Shown: positions 25,080 through 36,468, numbered from the stretch's first letter. The stretch is 64,000 bases of DNA from Deltaproteobacteria bacterium (GCA_009692615.1 SHYW01000009.1:1-64000); one strand, 5' to 3'. Notes: generated from the letters alone by a model not told the origin. Numbers and translations: made by a program.

Positions 25080-25649
25080 ATGCGCGCCTTCATCGCCGTC
25101 GATATCACTCCCGCCACCATCGATAAAATCTCCACCGCCCTCGAACCGCTAAAGTCTCGGCTCAATGGCCTGCGCTGGGTAACGCCAAGCAACATTCATC
25201 TCACGCTAAAATTCCTCGGCAACGTCGATGAGAAAAAAATTAGTGCCATCGGCGAAGCCCTCGCCGACACGCTCCACCCCTTTCAGCGCTTTACCATAAA
25301 TGCTAAAGGATTAGGGGTCTTTCCGAGCATAAAAAAGCCACGCGTACTATGGGTCGGATTAGACGGGAACGAACTAACAACATTGGCGGCGGCAGTGGAC
25401 TCCGCGTTAGCGCCCCTCGGGTTTTCCCGAGACGAAAAAATTTTCACGCCGCACTTGACGGTGGGACGCTGGCGCCAAACGGAGCGTTTCGATGCCGAGT
25501 TCGAACAGGAACTGAGAAATTGGCGCCACTATGAATTCGGCGCAACTTTAGTGAACGAAGTAATTTTATTTGAGAGTGTGCTCCAACCGGCTGGTGCGAT
25601 TTATCACCGGCTAAAAGTTGTCACGCTCAAAACCGACCGGGTGTCGTGA
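25080..25649 (+). CDS. thpR: RNA 2',3'-cyclic phosphodiesterase ThpR
   Basis: A 2H-phosphoesterase of about 189 residues. The two HxT/S motifs are HLTLKFLG and HLTVGRW, about 85 residues apart; AFIAVDI is the usual N-terminus. It opens 2',3'-cyclic phosphate RNA ends (older name LigT). GTG 25077 and ATG 25080 are both possible starts; ATG is favoured. It ends 11 nt before recA. Confidence 0.93.
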   Translation: MRAFIAVDITPATIDKISTALEPLKSRLNGLRWVTPSNIHLTLKFLGNVDEKKISAIGEALADTLHPFQRFTINAKGLGVFPSIKKPRVLWVGLDGNELTTLAAAVDSALAPLGFSRDEKIFTPHLTVGRWRQTERFDAEFEQELRNWRHYEFGATLVNEVILFESVLQPAGAIYHRLKVVTLKTDRVS

Positions 25650-25660
25650 AGGAGACAGCA

Positions 25661-26713
25661 ATGGACGCTAATCGAGAGAAAGCCATCGATCTCGCCGTCA
25701 GCCAGATCGAAAAGCAATTCGGCAAGGGCGCGATCATGAAGCTTGGCGAGGGCGGCATCGTCAAGGACGTGCAGGTGATCTCGACCGGATCGCTGGGACT
25801 CGATATCGCGCTGGGCATCGGCGGCGTGCCGCGCGGCCGAGTGATGGAAATCTATGGACCGGAATCTTCTGGCAAAACAACTTTGGCGCTACAGATCGTC
25901 GCCGAAGCCCAGAAGCTCGGCGGCATGGCCGCCTATATTGACGCTGAGCATGCGCTCGACTTGTCCTACGCGCAGAAACTCGGCGTCAAAACCGACGATC
26001 TGCTAGTCTCCCAGCCGGACCACGGCGAACAGGCGCTGGAAATTACCGAGACGCTGGTGCGCAGCGGTGCCATCGATGTCGTGGTCATCGACTCGGTGGC
26101 GGCGCTGGTGCCGAAGGCGGAAATCGAAGGCGAGATGGGCGATTCGCACATGGGCCTGCAAGCTCGTCTTATGTCGCAGGCGCTGCGTAAGCTCACAGCG
26201 ACAATTGCCCGCTCTCATACCGTGGTCATTTTCATCAATCAGATCCGCATGAAGATTGGTGTCATGTTCGGCAATCCGGAAACCACCACCGGCGGCAACG
26301 CGCTAAAATTCTACGCTTCGGTGCGCATGGACATCCGCCGCATCGGCGCGCTCAAAGATGGTGACAACATCGTCGGCGGGCGCACCCGGGTTAAAGTCGT
26401 CAAGAATAAAATGGCGCCGCCGTTTAAGGAAGCCGAGTTCGATATTCTCTACGGCACCGGCATCTCGCGCGACGGTGAGATCGTCGATATCGGCAGTGAG
26501 ATCGGCGTGGTCGAAAAGAGCGGCGCCTGGTATTCTTTCCACGGCGAACGCATCGGCCAAGGCCGCGAAGCCGCCAAACAGTTTTTAAAAGATCATCCGG
26601 AAACCGGCCAGACCATCATGAACTTGGTCATGGATAAAATGGGTTTGAAACATCACGACGGCGAAGCGCCGGCGGAAATGGTCGCGGTGGAGAAAAAAGG
26701 CAAAGGCCGGTAA
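25661..26713 (+). CDS. recA: Recombinase RecA
   Basis: A 350-residue RecA. The Walker A motif GPESSGKT, the [14 protein letters not shown]-terminus, the [12 protein letters not shown] segment and the L2-region [31 protein letters not shown] are all intact. ATG 25661 has AAGGAG 7 nt upstream and gives the standard N-terminus. It lies in a cinA-thpR-recA-recX-alaS run. Confidence 0.98.
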   Translation: MDANREKAIDLAVSQIEKQFGKGAIMKLGEGGIVKDVQVISTGSLGLDIALGIGGVPRGRVMEIYGPESSGKTTLALQIVAEAQKLGGMAAYIDAEHALDLSYAQKLGVKTDDLLVSQPDHGEQALEITETLVRSGAIDVVVIDSVAALVPKAEIEGEMGDSHMGLQARLMSQALRKLTATIARSHTVVIFINQIRMKIGVMFGNPETTTGGNALKFYASVRMDIRRIGALKDGDNIVGGRTRVKVVKNKMAPPFKEAEFDILYGTGISRDGEIVDIGSEIGVVEKSGAWYSFHGERIGQGREAAKQFLKDHPETGQTIMNLVMDKMGLKHHDGEAPAEMVAVEKKGKGR

Positions 26714-26731
26714 GCGAGGCTCGGTCCCACG

Positions 26732-27226
26732 CTGAAGCAAAGAACCGGCGCTCGGCCGATCGAATCAGCCGACGACGCCTTCGCCCGGGCGCTGCGCTAT
26801 CTCGGTTATCGCGCGCGCAGTGTCGCCGAAGTCGAGCGCTACTTGCGCCAGCGCGGTGCCGCCGATGCGGTGATCGACGCGACCATCGCCAAGCTCAGCG
26901 GCTTCAATTTTATCGACGACGAAACCTTTGCCCGCAACTGGGCGCTCTCGCGGGCGCAGAGCCAAGGCTACGGCCCGCGGCGCATCGAACAGGAACTGAA
27001 AATCAAAGGCGTCGTCGATTCGATTATCCGCACGGTGATAAGAGAGTTGTTCGATCGCCAAGACGAAGAAAAACGAGCGAGAGTTATTTTAAAAAAAAGA
27101 TTCGGCAGCAAAGATCTCAAAGAACCGCACACGCTGCGCCGGGCGCTCGCCTTTCTCCAACGCCGCGGCTACAGCAGTAAAGTGATCTTTACGCTTCTGC
27201 GCTGCCCCATGGACGACAACTGTTGA
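26732..27226 (+). CDS. recX: Regulatory protein RecX with a non-standard start codon
   Basis: RecX, the small helical inhibitor of RecA filaments. Conserved three-helix repeats are visible (DDAFARALRYLGYRARSVAE, GFNFIDDETFARNWA, YGPRRIEQELKIKGV, LKEPHTLRRALAFLQRRGYS). Conserved sequence begins well before the first TTG at 26843, and the frame is open from the recA stop without any ATG, GTG or TTG. The best start is CTG at 26732 (residues KQRTGARPIES follow), with GAGG 12 nt upstream. Either CTG is used, or the original start was mutated. Coordinates of the 5' end are therefore tentative. Confidence 0.82.
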   Translation: MKQRTGARPIESADDAFARALRYLGYRARSVAEVERYLRQRGAADAVIDATIAKLSGFNFIDDETFARNWALSRAQSQGYGPRRIEQELKIKGVVDSIIRTVIRELFDRQDEEKRARVILKKRFGSKDLKEPHTLRRALAFLQRRGYSSKVIFTLLRCPMDDNC

Positions 27227-27230
27227 GCTT

Positions 27231-29867
27231 ATGGTCACGAGTAACGACATTCGCAAATCCTTTTTAGACTACTTCGTCAAACAAGGTCACACCGTAGTAA
27301 AAAGCTCATCGCTGGTGCCCGACAAGGACCCGACGCTGCTGTTTACCAACGCCGGCATGGTGCAGTTCAAAAACGTCTTCCTGGGCCAGGAACGTTTGCC
27401 TTACGTGCGCGCCGCCAGCTCGCAAAAATGTCTGCGCATCAGCGGCAAGCACAACGACCTCGAAGCGGTGGGGCGCGATACTTATCATCACACGCTTTTT
27501 GAAATGCTTGGCAACTGGTCCTTCGGCGATTATTATAAAGCCGAAGCCATCGAATGGGCCTGGGAACTGTTGACCAAGGAATGGGGCCTGCCCAAAGACA
27601 AACTCTACGCCACGGTTTACAAAAATGACGATGACGCCGAGCAGCTCTGGTTCAAGATCAGCGGTCTGCCGCGGGAGCGGGTGAGCCGCTTCGGCGAAAA
27701 AGAAAATTTCTGGGAGATGGGCGAAACCGGCCCTTGCGGCCCTTGCAGCGAAATCCATCTCGACCGCGGCCCGGCGGCTTGCGACCGGCCCGGCGTGGCG
27801 GGTCATGAATGCCGCGTCAACGGCGATTGCGCCCGCTACATCGAGCTGTGGAATTTAGTATTTATTCAATTCAACCGTGCTGACGATCGCAGCTTGTCCG
27901 ACCTGCCGTCGAAACATGTCGACACTGGCATGGGCTTGGAGCGCATCACCGCGGTAATGCAGCAAGTGTTGTCCAACTACGATATCGATTCCATGCGCGC
28001 GCTGACCGCGACCACGGAAAAACTCACCGGCAAAAGTTACGGCGTCGATCCGACCGCGGATATTTCGTACCGCGTCATCGACGATCATGCCCGGGCGGTG
28101 AGTTTCTTGATCGCCGACGGCGTCACACCGAGCAACGAAGGACGCGGCTACGTGCTGCGCCGTTTGCTGCGCCGCGCCGCCCGCCATGGCCGCTTGATCG
28201 GTTTGAAAGAACCGTTCTTACATGAAGTTGCCAAAAGCGTCGCGGCGGTCATGGGTGAAGCCTATCCGCAGTTGCGAAATGAAGAGCCGCGCATCCGCGA
28301 AGTCATCCGCATCGAAGAAGAACGTTTTGGCGAAACCCTTGACCGCGGTCTGGTCTTGCTCGAAGACGCCACGGCGAAGCTCAAAGCCGAAAAGAAACCA
28401 ACCCTCGCCGGCGACATCGCCTTTCGTCTCTACGATACTTACGGCTTCCCTCTCGATTTGACCGAGGACATTTTGCGCGGTGAAAATATCGACGTCGATC
28501 AAGCCGGCTTCGAAAAGCTCATGGCGGCGCAACGCAGCCGCGGCCGCGAAGCGCGCGAAACCGTCAGCATGGAATCGAAAATCCAACTCGACGGCCAAGT
28601 CTGCTTCATCGGCTACGATCGCCTCGAAGGCGAATCATCGGTGCTGGGAATTTTCGCCGGCGGTGCAAGCAAAAACGAAGCGGTGCAAGGCGACGAAATC
28701 GATTTACTCACCGCCGAGACCCCTTTCTACGGTGAATCCGGCGGCCAAGTCGGCGACCGCGGCGTAATCAAAACCAGCCGCGGCGACTTGATTGAAATTC
28801 ACGACACCCAACATCCGACGCCGCAATTAATCTCCCATCGCGGCAAAGTCATCAAAGGCCGGGTTCAAGTGGGAGATAAAGTGGCTTTGAATGTCGACCG
28901 CAAGCATCGGCAAAAAACCATGCTAAACCATTCGGCCACCCATATTCTCCACGCCGTGCTGCGCAAAGAACTAGGCGATCATGTCCGCCAAGCCGGTTCG
29001 TCGGTGACGCCGGACCGTTTACGCTTCGACTTCAACCATACCGGCGCGATTGCGGACGAGAAACTGGCTTTCATAGAAGCCCAAGTCAATCATCATGTGC
29101 GCGAAGACGCCGGTGTGTCGATCGAAGAGCTGAGTTACGACGACGCCATCCGGCGCGGCGCTCTCGCCTTCTTCGGCGATAAGTACGGCGACCGCGTGCG
29201 CGTGGTGAAAATCGGCGACTTCTCCACCGAGCTGTGCGGCGGCACGCATATTCGCGCCTCCGGCGAGATCGGTTTATTTAAACTTAACTTCGAAGGCGGC
29301 GTCGCCGCCGGTGTGCGCCGCATCGAAGCTTTCACCGGCGAAGGCGCGCTGGATTTGATTCAGGGTTACGAGCTGCGCCTGAAGGAAATCGCCGAGCTGG
29401 TGCGCGGCACCAGCGATGACAGCGTCGAGAAAGTAAGAAAACTACTCGACCGCCAAAAAGAGCTAGAAAAAGAAATCGACAAACTGCGCGGCCAATTCGA
29501 CAAAGACCGAATCCCCGATCTGCTCGCCAAGAAGCAAGCGGTCAACGGCGCTAGCGTGCTGATCAGCCAAGTCGACGGCCTCGACGGTAAACAGCTGCGC
29601 GATATCACAGATCAATTGAAAGAAAAGCTTGGCTCCGGCGTGGTCGTGCTCGCCAGCGCCAGCGAGGGCGCGGTGAACTTGGTCGTAACCGTGAGTAAGG
29701 ATTTAACCAAGAAGTATCACGCCGGCAACATCATCAAAGTATTAGCTGGCATGGTCGGCGGCGGCGGCGGCGGCCGGCCCGATTTCGCTCAAGCCGGCGG
29801 CAAAGAGCCGGCTAACATCGGCGCGGCGTTGCAGCGCGCTGAAGACTTAGTCCGCCAAACCAGTTAA
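27231..29867 (+). CDS. alaS: Alanyl-tRNA synthetase
   Basis: A full-length (878-residue) AlaRS. Catalytic domain from residue 1 (NDIRKSFLDYFVKQGHTVVKSSSLVP), editing domain with zinc ligands HSATH and CGGTH, and a C-terminal oligomerisation/C-Ala region ending in the GGGGGGRPDFAQAGG motif. It starts 4 nt after recX, as is common (recA-recX-alaS). Confidence 0.98.
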   Translation: MVTSNDIRKSFLDYFVKQGHTVVKSSSLVPDKDPTLLFTNAGMVQFKNVFLGQERLPYVRAASSQKCLRISGKHNDLEAVGRDTYHHTLFEMLGNWSFGDYYKAEAIEWAWELLTKEWGLPKDKLYATVYKNDDDAEQLWFKISGLPRERVSRFGEKENFWEMGETGPCGPCSEIHLDRGPAACDRPGVAGHECRVNGDCARYIELWNLVFIQFNRADDRSLSDLPSKHVDTGMGLERITAVMQQVLSNYDIDSMRALTATTEKLTGKSYGVDPTADISYRVIDDHARAVSFLIADGVTPSNEGRGYVLRRLLRRAARHGRLIGLKEPFLHEVAKSVAAVMGEAYPQLRNEEPRIREVIRIEEERFGETLDRGLVLLEDATAKLKAEKKPTLAGDIAFRLYDTYGFPLDLTEDILRGENIDVDQAGFEKLMAAQRSRGREARETVSMESKIQLDGQVCFIGYDRLEGESSVLGIFAGGASKNEAVQGDEIDLLTAETPFYGESGGQVGDRGVIKTSRGDLIEIHDTQHPTPQLISHRGKVIKGRVQVGDKVALNVDRKHRQKTMLNHSATHILHAVLRKELGDHVRQAGSSVTPDRLRFDFNHTGAIADEKLAFIEAQVNHHVREDAGVSIEELSYDDAIRRGALAFFGDKYGDRVRVVKIGDFSTELCGGTHIRASGEIGLFKLNFEGGVAAGVRRIEAFTGEGALDLIQGYELRLKEIAELVRGTSDDSVEKVRKLLDRQKELEKEIDKLRGQFDKDRIPDLLAKKQAVNGASVLISQVDGLDGKQLRDITDQLKEKLGSGVVVLASASEGAVNLVVTVSKDLTKKYHAGNIIKVLAGMVGGGGGGRPDFAQAGGKEPANIGAALQRAEDLVRQTS

Positions 29868-29902
29868 CATTACTAAGCCGAAGGAGCGGGCCGAGCGCCA
29901 GC

Positions 29903-30145
29903 GTGATCACGATCGAAACCACAAAGATCATCGAAGAGACCGCCGGCTTCTGCGCCATCGTCGACCTCACCGCCAAGCTCAAAGAACATATCCGCGACGC
30001 AAAGATCGACGCGGGCACGGCGACGCTTTTCGTTTCCGGCTCCACCGCGGCGCTCACCACCATCGAGCATGACGACCTGCTCGACTTCGACAACCGGCCG
30101 CGCCGACGCGAAATCATCGTCCAACTGATAGGAGAAAAAGCGTGA
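29903..30145 (+). CDS. YjbQ/UPF0047 protein with an internal deletion
   Basis: Only 80 residues, against about 135-140 for the YjbQ/UPF0047 family (secondary thiamine-phosphate synthase fold). The first half matches the family start (TATLFVSGSTAALTTIE, the region with the conserved HTSASL-type strand), then the sequence passes directly to the family's C-terminal end (LDFDNRPRRREIIVQLIGE). The middle 50-60 residues, which hold the conserved His and Gly-rich segments (the LLGPSLTVPI and LGTWQ-type region), are absent. Reading frame is kept across the junction (about 30082), so a product may be made, but it is unlikely to be active. Start is GTG 29903; the end overlaps phoH by 4 nt. Confidence 0.75.
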   Translation: MITIETTKIIEETAGFCAIVDLTAKLKEHIRDAKIDAGTATLFVSGSTAALTTIEHDDLLDFDNRPRRREIIVQLIGEKA

Positions 30146-31146
30146 AAGACGAATCGAGCGAACTCGCCGCCGCCGTCACTGAGATCGGCGTCAACCAAAT
30201 CGAATTTCACGATCCCCGCCTGTTCCGCGATCTGTTGGGGCAGCATGACCAACACCTGAAAATTTTGCAAAACACGTTGCAACTCAAAGTCCGCGCCCGC
30301 GGCGTCACTTTGGAAATCGAAGGCGATCCGTTGCAAGTCGAACTTGCCAGCCACATTCTGCGCCAGCTCTACAGCCTGTTGGAAAAAGGTTATCCGGTTT
30401 ATGCCAGCGACGTCGATTACGCGATCCGCATCTTGAGCGCCGACAGCCGCGCCAAACTGCAAGATATTTTTCTCGACACGATTTATATCTCAGCGCACAA
30501 ACGCACCATCACGCCGAAAAGCATCGCCCAAAAAGCTTACATCGACGCCATCCGGCGCTACGATATCGTCTTCGGCATCGGCCCGGCGGGCACTGGCAAG
30601 ACTTATTTGGCGATGGCCATGGCGGTAGCTGAGTTGATGAAGAATAATTATGTGAGAATTATTTTGACGCGGCCTGCCGTCGAAGCCGGCGAGAAGCTCG
30701 GATTCCTGCCCGGCGACTTGGCAGAGAAGGTCAATCCATACCTGCGCCCGCTCTACGACGCGCTGCACGACATGGTCGACTTCGACCGCGCCCGCAAACT
30801 GCTAGAACGAGGGACCATTGAAGTCGCGCCCCTAGCGTTCATGCGCGGCAGAACCTTAAATGATTCCTTCGTCATTCTCGACGAAGCGCAAAACACCACG
30901 CCAGAGCAGATGAAAATGTTTTTGACCCGCTTGGGCTACGGCTCCAAAGCGGTGATCACGGGCGACGCGACGCAGATCGATTTGCCGGCGGGCAAACCAT
31001 CGGGACTCAAAGAAGCTTCGCGAATTTTAAAAGGCGTGCCCGGCATCAGCTTCATCACTTTCACCGAAAAAGATGTCGCGCGCCACCACCTGGTGCAAGA
31101 AATCATCATGGCCTACGAACGGGACGATAATCGCAACAACGATTGA
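30142..31146 (+). CDS. PhoH-like ATPase
   Basis: A 334-residue PhoH-family protein (ybeZ type): an N-terminal RNA-binding-like domain (about 15-105) and a P-loop ATPase domain with Walker A GPAGTGKT, Walker B VILDEAQN and the conserved [17 protein letters not shown]. These proteins act with the endoribonuclease YbeY in rRNA and translation quality control. Here ybeY does not follow; a strong terminator does. Start is GTG 30142, overlapping the yjbQ remnant. Confidence 0.94.
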   Translation: MKDESSELAAAVTEIGVNQIEFHDPRLFRDLLGQHDQHLKILQNTLQLKVRARGVTLEIEGDPLQVELASHILRQLYSLLEKGYPVYASDVDYAIRILSADSRAKLQDIFLDTIYISAHKRTITPKSIAQKAYIDAIRRYDIVFGIGPAGTGKTYLAMAMAVAELMKNNYVRIILTRPAVEAGEKLGFLPGDLAEKVNPYLRPLYDALHDMVDFDRARKLLERGTIEVAPLAFMRGRTLNDSFVILDEAQNTTPEQMKMFLTRLGYGSKAVITGDATQIDLPAGKPSGLKEASRILKGVPGISFITFTEKDVARHHLVQEIIMAYERDDNRNND

Positions 31147-31182
31147 GAATATTTAACGCTAAAGACAGCGCGTAGAGTTATT

Positions 31183-31210
31183 GTCGGGGCAAAAAATTTT
31201 TTGCCCCGAC
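31183..31210. terminator. Perfect palindromic terminator between phoH and htrA
   Basis: GTCGGGGCAAAAAA and TTTTTTGCCCCGAC form an uninterrupted 28-bp palindrome. The stem with its A and T runs can terminate in both directions, which fits the convergent arrangement of phoH and the protease gene. Confidence 0.85.
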
Positions 31211-31365
31211 CTCGGTCATCTGCGGCTTGCGTATCGCGCCTGCCATCCGAAATTGTTTTGCGCTCTTTGCGCCTTTTGCGGTTAATTCTTCCGATTTCGA
31301 ATCTCCAGGTTACGTCTCCGCACGCATCGTGGTGACAGAATGAAATCGCGACAAGACAAGGCCAA

Positions 31366-32499
31366 CTACTGCACTGCTTCCAGCGTCACTTTGCTCTGCA
31401 CCGTTCGTCCGTCACGGGAGGAAGTGACGCTCACCGCATCGCCGACTTTGTATTTTTCCAAGACGAGATAGAGTTCGTTGGGCGATTCGATTTTTTTGCC
31501 GTCGATAGCGGTGATCACGTCGCCCAAGCGCACTCGGCCCGAGGCTTCGCGCCGGGTCGGCTGAAAACCCGCCCGCGCCGCCGCGCTGCCGCGCACGACA
31601 TCGACCACCAACACACCGATCACGCCCAAGCGCTGGGCGATCTGTTCGTCGGCGATTTGAATGCCCAGACCTGGCCGAACGAGCTTACCGCTGCGAATCA
31701 GCTCGGGCACGATGCGGTTGACGGTATCGACGGGAATCGCGAAACCGATTCCCGCGGAAGTCCCCGTGGGGCTGTAAATTGCCGTGTTGACGCCGATCAA
31801 ACGACCGGCGCTGTCGAGCAACGGGCCGCCGGAATTGCCCGGATTGATCGCCGCGTCGGATTGAATCACGCCTTGAATCGGCCGGCGGGTCACCGATTCG
31901 ATCTCGCGGTTAAGCGCGCTGATCACGCCGGTGGTGAGCGTTTGATCGAGACCGAAGGGATTGCCTATGGCGAAAACGCTTTGGCCGACTTGTAAATCTT
32001 TTGACGTACCGATGGGAATCGGATGAAGTTTATTCGCCGGCGCGGCGATCTTGAGCACCGCCAAATCTTTATCCGGCGCGGCGCCGACCACGCGCGCCTT
32101 CCAATTGCTCTGATCGGCTAAAGTTACCTGCGCCGCGTCGGCGTTTTGAATCACATGAAAGTTGGTGATGATATTTCCGGTGGTGTCCCACACGAAGCCC
32201 GAACCGCTGCCCTGGGGAATCTGATATTGATTGAGCGAATACACGTCGCGTTCGACGCCGAGCACGGTGATGTTCACCACCGCGGGCGACGCTTGTTTGA
32301 AGATGGCGATGGTCGATTTTTCCTCGGCCATCAGTTCGCCGCGCGGCGTCACCGGCCGCGCCGCCGCCTTGGGATCGTTGAGCGAAGCGCCGCCCAACCA
32401 CGACTCCTTAGCGAAAAACATCGCGACCACCGCAAGCGTCATCGCCGGCCAGAAATATTTTTTCAGACGAGAGCTTGGCTCTGAATTTTTGTCCGTCAT
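31366..32499 (-). CDS. HtrA/DegP-type serine protease, membrane-anchored
   Basis: A 377-residue protein: N-terminal transmembrane anchor (about residues 16-32), a trypsin-like domain with the full catalytic triad His115 (TNFHVI), Asp145 (DKDLAVL) and Ser223 (GNSGGPL), and one C-terminal PDZ domain (about 285-375; VRLGDVITAIDGKKI). The single PDZ and uncleaved anchor match the DegS/HhoB-like type used in envelope stress sensing or quality control. It is divergent from hsp20. Confidence 0.94.
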   Translation of the reverse strand: MTDKNSEPSSRLKKYFWPAMTLAVVAMFFAKESWLGGASLNDPKAAARPVTPRGELMAEEKSTIAIFKQASPAVVNITVLGVERDVYSLNQYQIPQGSGSGFVWDTTGNIITNFHVIQNADAAQVTLADQSNWKARVVGAAPDKDLAVLKIAAPANKLHPIPIGTSKDLQVGQSVFAIGNPFGLDQTLTTGVISALNREIESVTRRPIQGVIQSDAAINPGNSGGPLLDSAGRLIGVNTAIYSPTGTSAGIGFAIPVDTVNRIVPELIRSGKLVRPGLGIQIADEQIAQRLGVIGVLVVDVVRGSAAARAGFQPTRREASGRVRLGDVITAIDGKKIESPNELYLVLEKYKVGDAVSVTSSRDGRTVQSKVTLEAVQ

Positions 32500-32534
32500 C
32501 GTTTCCTCTCATCCGCCGGCACGCAAATGGGTTA

Positions 32535-32563
32535 AAGTTAGGGATGCGCCCGGCGATTGTCAA
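32535..32563 (-). promoter_or_regulatory. Candidate promoter of the htrA gene
   Basis: On the minus strand TTGACA (32563-32558), 17-nt spacer, TAACTT (32540-32535), about 35 nt before the htrA start. It has the same -35, spacer and -10 as the M23 peptidase promoter. Confidence 0.45.
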
Positions 32564-32568
32564 GCCGA

Positions 32569-32596
32569 TTGACAGCAGGCAACCGCGTTCTTAGAT
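32569..32596 (+). promoter_or_regulatory. Candidate promoter of the hsp20 gene
   Basis: TTGACA (32569-32574), 16-nt spacer, TTAGAT (32591-32596). It lies back to back with the htrA promoter, so the two stress genes may be co-controlled. No CIRCE element is visible. Confidence 0.45.
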
Positions 32597-32637
32597 TTCA
32601 GACATCTTAACACGCACCCTTGAAAGGAGGGTATTTT

Positions 32638-33084
32638 ATGGAACTAGTAAGATGGGAACCGTTTGATGGTATGAATCGGCTGCACAGTCGGATCAACGAT
32701 CTATTCGATGTGAACTTCGGCCGCGCCCGCGCGCTGCCGTCGGAGACTGCAGGAAACTGGTTACCGCCGGTTGATATTTTGGAAAGCAAGGACGCTTATC
32801 TGATTCGCGCCGAGCTTCCCGGCATGAAGAAGGAAGACTTCAACCTGGAAGTCAACGACGGCACTTTAACTTTAAGCGGCGAGCGCAAAGCCGAAGCGCG
32901 AAGCGACGGCGTTGCCTACAACCGCAACGAACGTGTCAACGGCAAATTTGCGCGGTCGTTTTATCTGCCGCGTACCGTGAAGCAGGACGGCATCCAGGCG
33001 AGCTACCAGGACGGCATCCTGGAGATTCAGGTGCCGAAAGCCGAGGATGCCAAACCGAAACAGATCGCCATCAGCGTGCACTGA
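32638..33084 (+). CDS. Small heat-shock protein Hsp20
   Basis: A 148-residue alpha-crystallin-type holdase. The crystallin domain spans about residues 40-140 (PPVDILESKDAYLIRAELPG, LTLSGERKAE, FARSFYLPRTV) with the C-terminal anchor after it. ATG 32638 has AAAGGAGG 7 nt upstream, a very strong site. The neighbours are the envelope protease HtrA (divergent) and groESL (convergent), a proteostasis cluster. Confidence 0.96.
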   Translation: MELVRWEPFDGMNRLHSRINDLFDVNFGRARALPSETAGNWLPPVDILESKDAYLIRAELPGMKKEDFNLEVNDGTLTLSGERKAEARSDGVAYNRNERVNGKFARSFYLPRTVKQDGIQASYQDGILEIQVPKAEDAKPKQIAISVH

Positions 33085-33106
33085 TCCGTCGTCGCGGCAT
33101 AACCGT

Positions 33107-33136
33107 GAGAAGGGGAAGCCTTCGCTTCCCCTTCTC
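33107..33136 (+). terminator. Hairpin after hsp20
   Basis: The arms GAGAAGGGGAAG and CTTCCCCTTCTC pair over 12 bp around a 6-nt loop, 22 nt after the hsp20 stop. The T-run is poor, so the second hairpin downstream may do most of the work. Confidence 0.65.
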
Positions 33137-33173
33137 GTTGCGATTGAATTCTCGATCCAGACTCTGCCGGCAT

Positions 33174-33208
33174 AAAAAAAGGCGCTTGGTTTCCCAAGCG
33201 CCTTTTTT
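33174..33208. terminator. Bidirectional terminator between hsp20 and groEL
   Basis: GGCGCTTGG-TTTC-CCAAGCGCC is flanked by seven A on the left and six T on the right, so it works on both strands. It lies 19 nt after the groEL stop codon (minus strand). Confidence 0.93.
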
Positions 33209-33227
33209 GCTCTAATCACAACGATAT

Positions 33228-34856
<1,629 letters not shown>

Positions 34857-34866
34857 CTATGCCTCC

Positions 34867-35157
34867 TTATTCGATTACGCCGAGGATATCTTCTTCACGC
34901 ATGATCAGATGTTCCTCGCCGTCCAGTTTAATCTCCGTACCGGAGTATTTGCCAAATAGGATCTTGTCTCCCGTTTTAACCCCAAGAGGGATGAGCTTCC
35001 CGTCATCGAATCGGCCCGGGCCCGCCGCCACGACTTTGCCTTCTTGCGGCTTCTCTTTGGCAGTATCCGGGATGATGATCCCTCCTTTGCTCTTCTCCTC
35101 CTCCGCGATGCGCTTCACGATCACCCTATCATGTAGGGGACGAATCTTGGTCGCCAT
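34867..35157 (-). CDS. groES: Co-chaperonin GroES (10 kDa)
   Basis: A 96-residue Gro[21 protein letters not shown], the mobile-loop [16 protein letters not shown] and a normal C-terminus. GAGGAGGG lies before the ATG. It is the first gene of a groES-groEL operon; I see no CIRCE repeat in the roughly 60 nt upstream. Confidence 0.97.
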   Translation of the reverse strand: MATKIRPLHDRVIVKRIAEEEKSKGGIIIPDTAKEKPQEGKVVAAGPGRFDDGKLIPLGVKTGDKILFGKYSGTEIKLDGEEHLIMREEDILGVIE

Positions 35158-35275
35158 AAAACACCCTCCTCAAATAGAACGTAAGTTTATTAACCCAACG
35201 AATTTATTGGATGCGGAAAGCTAATTCTCGAAACGCCAATCGTCAAGGCCTTGGCGCAAGAAAATTAGGAATATA

Positions 35276-35665
35276 TCACTTCTTAACCGGGATTTCGGCT
35301 TTATAGGCAGGCGCAGCGATGGTTCGCAGGAACGCGACGATGTCGCGGATCTGTTTTTCGTTGAGCGCCGCGCCCCATGAGGGCATGAAGGTCGACTTGC
35401 CGACCGCACCGCCGCCCTTGGAAATTACGTCGAAGAGAAACTTATCGCTCAACTGATTCATCACCGCGCCGTCGGTGTGATCGGCCGGCTTTTGTGGCAA
35501 GGCTTTGGCCCCCGCGCCGTCGCCCTTACCTTGATCGCCGTGGCAGATCACGCAGTAGGCGCTGTAAAGGTTCTTACCTTCGGCTTGGCTCTGCGCCGCC
35601 GCCAGGCTGGGTTGGAAAAGAGCCGTGAACATCGCTACAAAGACTAAGCGCGCCGCGTGATGCAT
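35276..35665 (-). CDS. Exported c-type cytochrome (cytochrome c6/cbb3-III-like)
   Basis: A 129-residue periplasmic single-haem cytochrome c. The signal peptide ends near AAAQ; CVICH is the haem-binding site with the class signature HGDQGKGDGAG, and the Met of FMPSWG is the probable axial ligand; ALNEKQIRDIVAFLRT is the usual C-terminal helix. I chose the ATG at 35665, where the signal peptide begins. A monocistronic electron carrier. Confidence 0.88.
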   Translation of the reverse strand: MHHAARLVFVAMFTALFQPSLAAAQSQAEGKNLYSAYCVICHGDQGKGDGAGAKALPQKPADHTDGAVMNQLSDKFLFDVISKGGGAVGKSTFMPSWGAALNEKQIRDIVAFLRTIAAPAYKAEIPVKK

Positions 35666-35821
35666 TCTTAAAATCACCCTTCGGAATGGTAATAATCGAT
35701 CTTTCCTAGCAGATTCCACAGTGAAACGACAGACGCGCCCCGGAGCGCCAACAAACCCTACCGCTTAGACGCAAACAATGATAAATACAGCTATCAAAGG
35801 CGAATAATTTGGGGAGGCATC

Positions 35822-36442
35822 ATGATCAAGATCTGGGGCAGAACCGATTCATCCAACGTGCAAAAGGTATTATGGTGCTGCGGCGAACTGGGAATCCCAT
35901 TCGAGCGCCAAGATTGGGGTGGCAAATTCGGCGGTAACAAAGACGCTGAATATCTCGCCATGAATCCCAACGGGCTCGTGCCAACCATCAAAGACGGCGA
36001 CTTCGTGCTCTGGGAATCTAACAGCATCATGCGCTATCTCAACGCTAAATATGGCCAGGGCAAGTTATTGCCGAGCACGCCGGAAGGCATGGCGCAAGCC
36101 AATCGCTGGATGGATTGGCAACTGTCGGTGTTCAATCCGACCATCGTGCCGCTATTTTTCGCCACCGTGCGCACAGCGCCGGAAAAGCGCGATCCCCAAG
36201 TGATCAAAAGCGCCACGGATAAAACCGCCCATGCCTGGCAGATGGTCGAAGATCAATTAGCCAAGACTCGATTTCTCGGCGCTGAGGAGTTTACTTTGGG
36301 CGATATTCCGCTCGGCGTCTGGGCCTACCGCTGGTTCAATCTGCCGATCGAACGGCCCAAGCAGCCGAAGCTTGAGAATTGGTACGGGGGTTTGACGCAA
36401 CGCAAGCCTTATCAGACTCACATCATGATTCCGGTCACTTGA
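35822..36442 (+). CDS. Glutathione S-transferase family protein
   Basis: A 206-residue GST: thioredoxin-like N-terminal domain (IKIWGRTDSSNVQKVLWCCGELG, with Ser10/Ser11-Asn as the likely glutathione-activating region, and LVPTIKDGDFVLWESNSIMRYL) and an all-helical C-terminal domain. GGGGAGG precedes the ATG. Substrate unknown; stands alone. Confidence 0.9.
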   Translation: MIKIWGRTDSSNVQKVLWCCGELGIPFERQDWGGKFGGNKDAEYLAMNPNGLVPTIKDGDFVLWESNSIMRYLNAKYGQGKLLPSTPEGMAQANRWMDWQLSVFNPTIVPLFFATVRTAPEKRDPQVIKSATDKTAHAWQMVEDQLAKTRFLGAEEFTLGDIPLGVWAYRWFNLPIERPKQPKLENWYGGLTQRKPYQTHIMIPVT

Positions 36443-36468
36443 TCGGCAGCCTACCAAAATCATATCGG

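Noticed and set aside
35158-35275. CIRCE/HrcA element before groES
   Set aside because: The TTAGCACTC-N9-GAGTGCTAA repeat is not present in the intergenic region.
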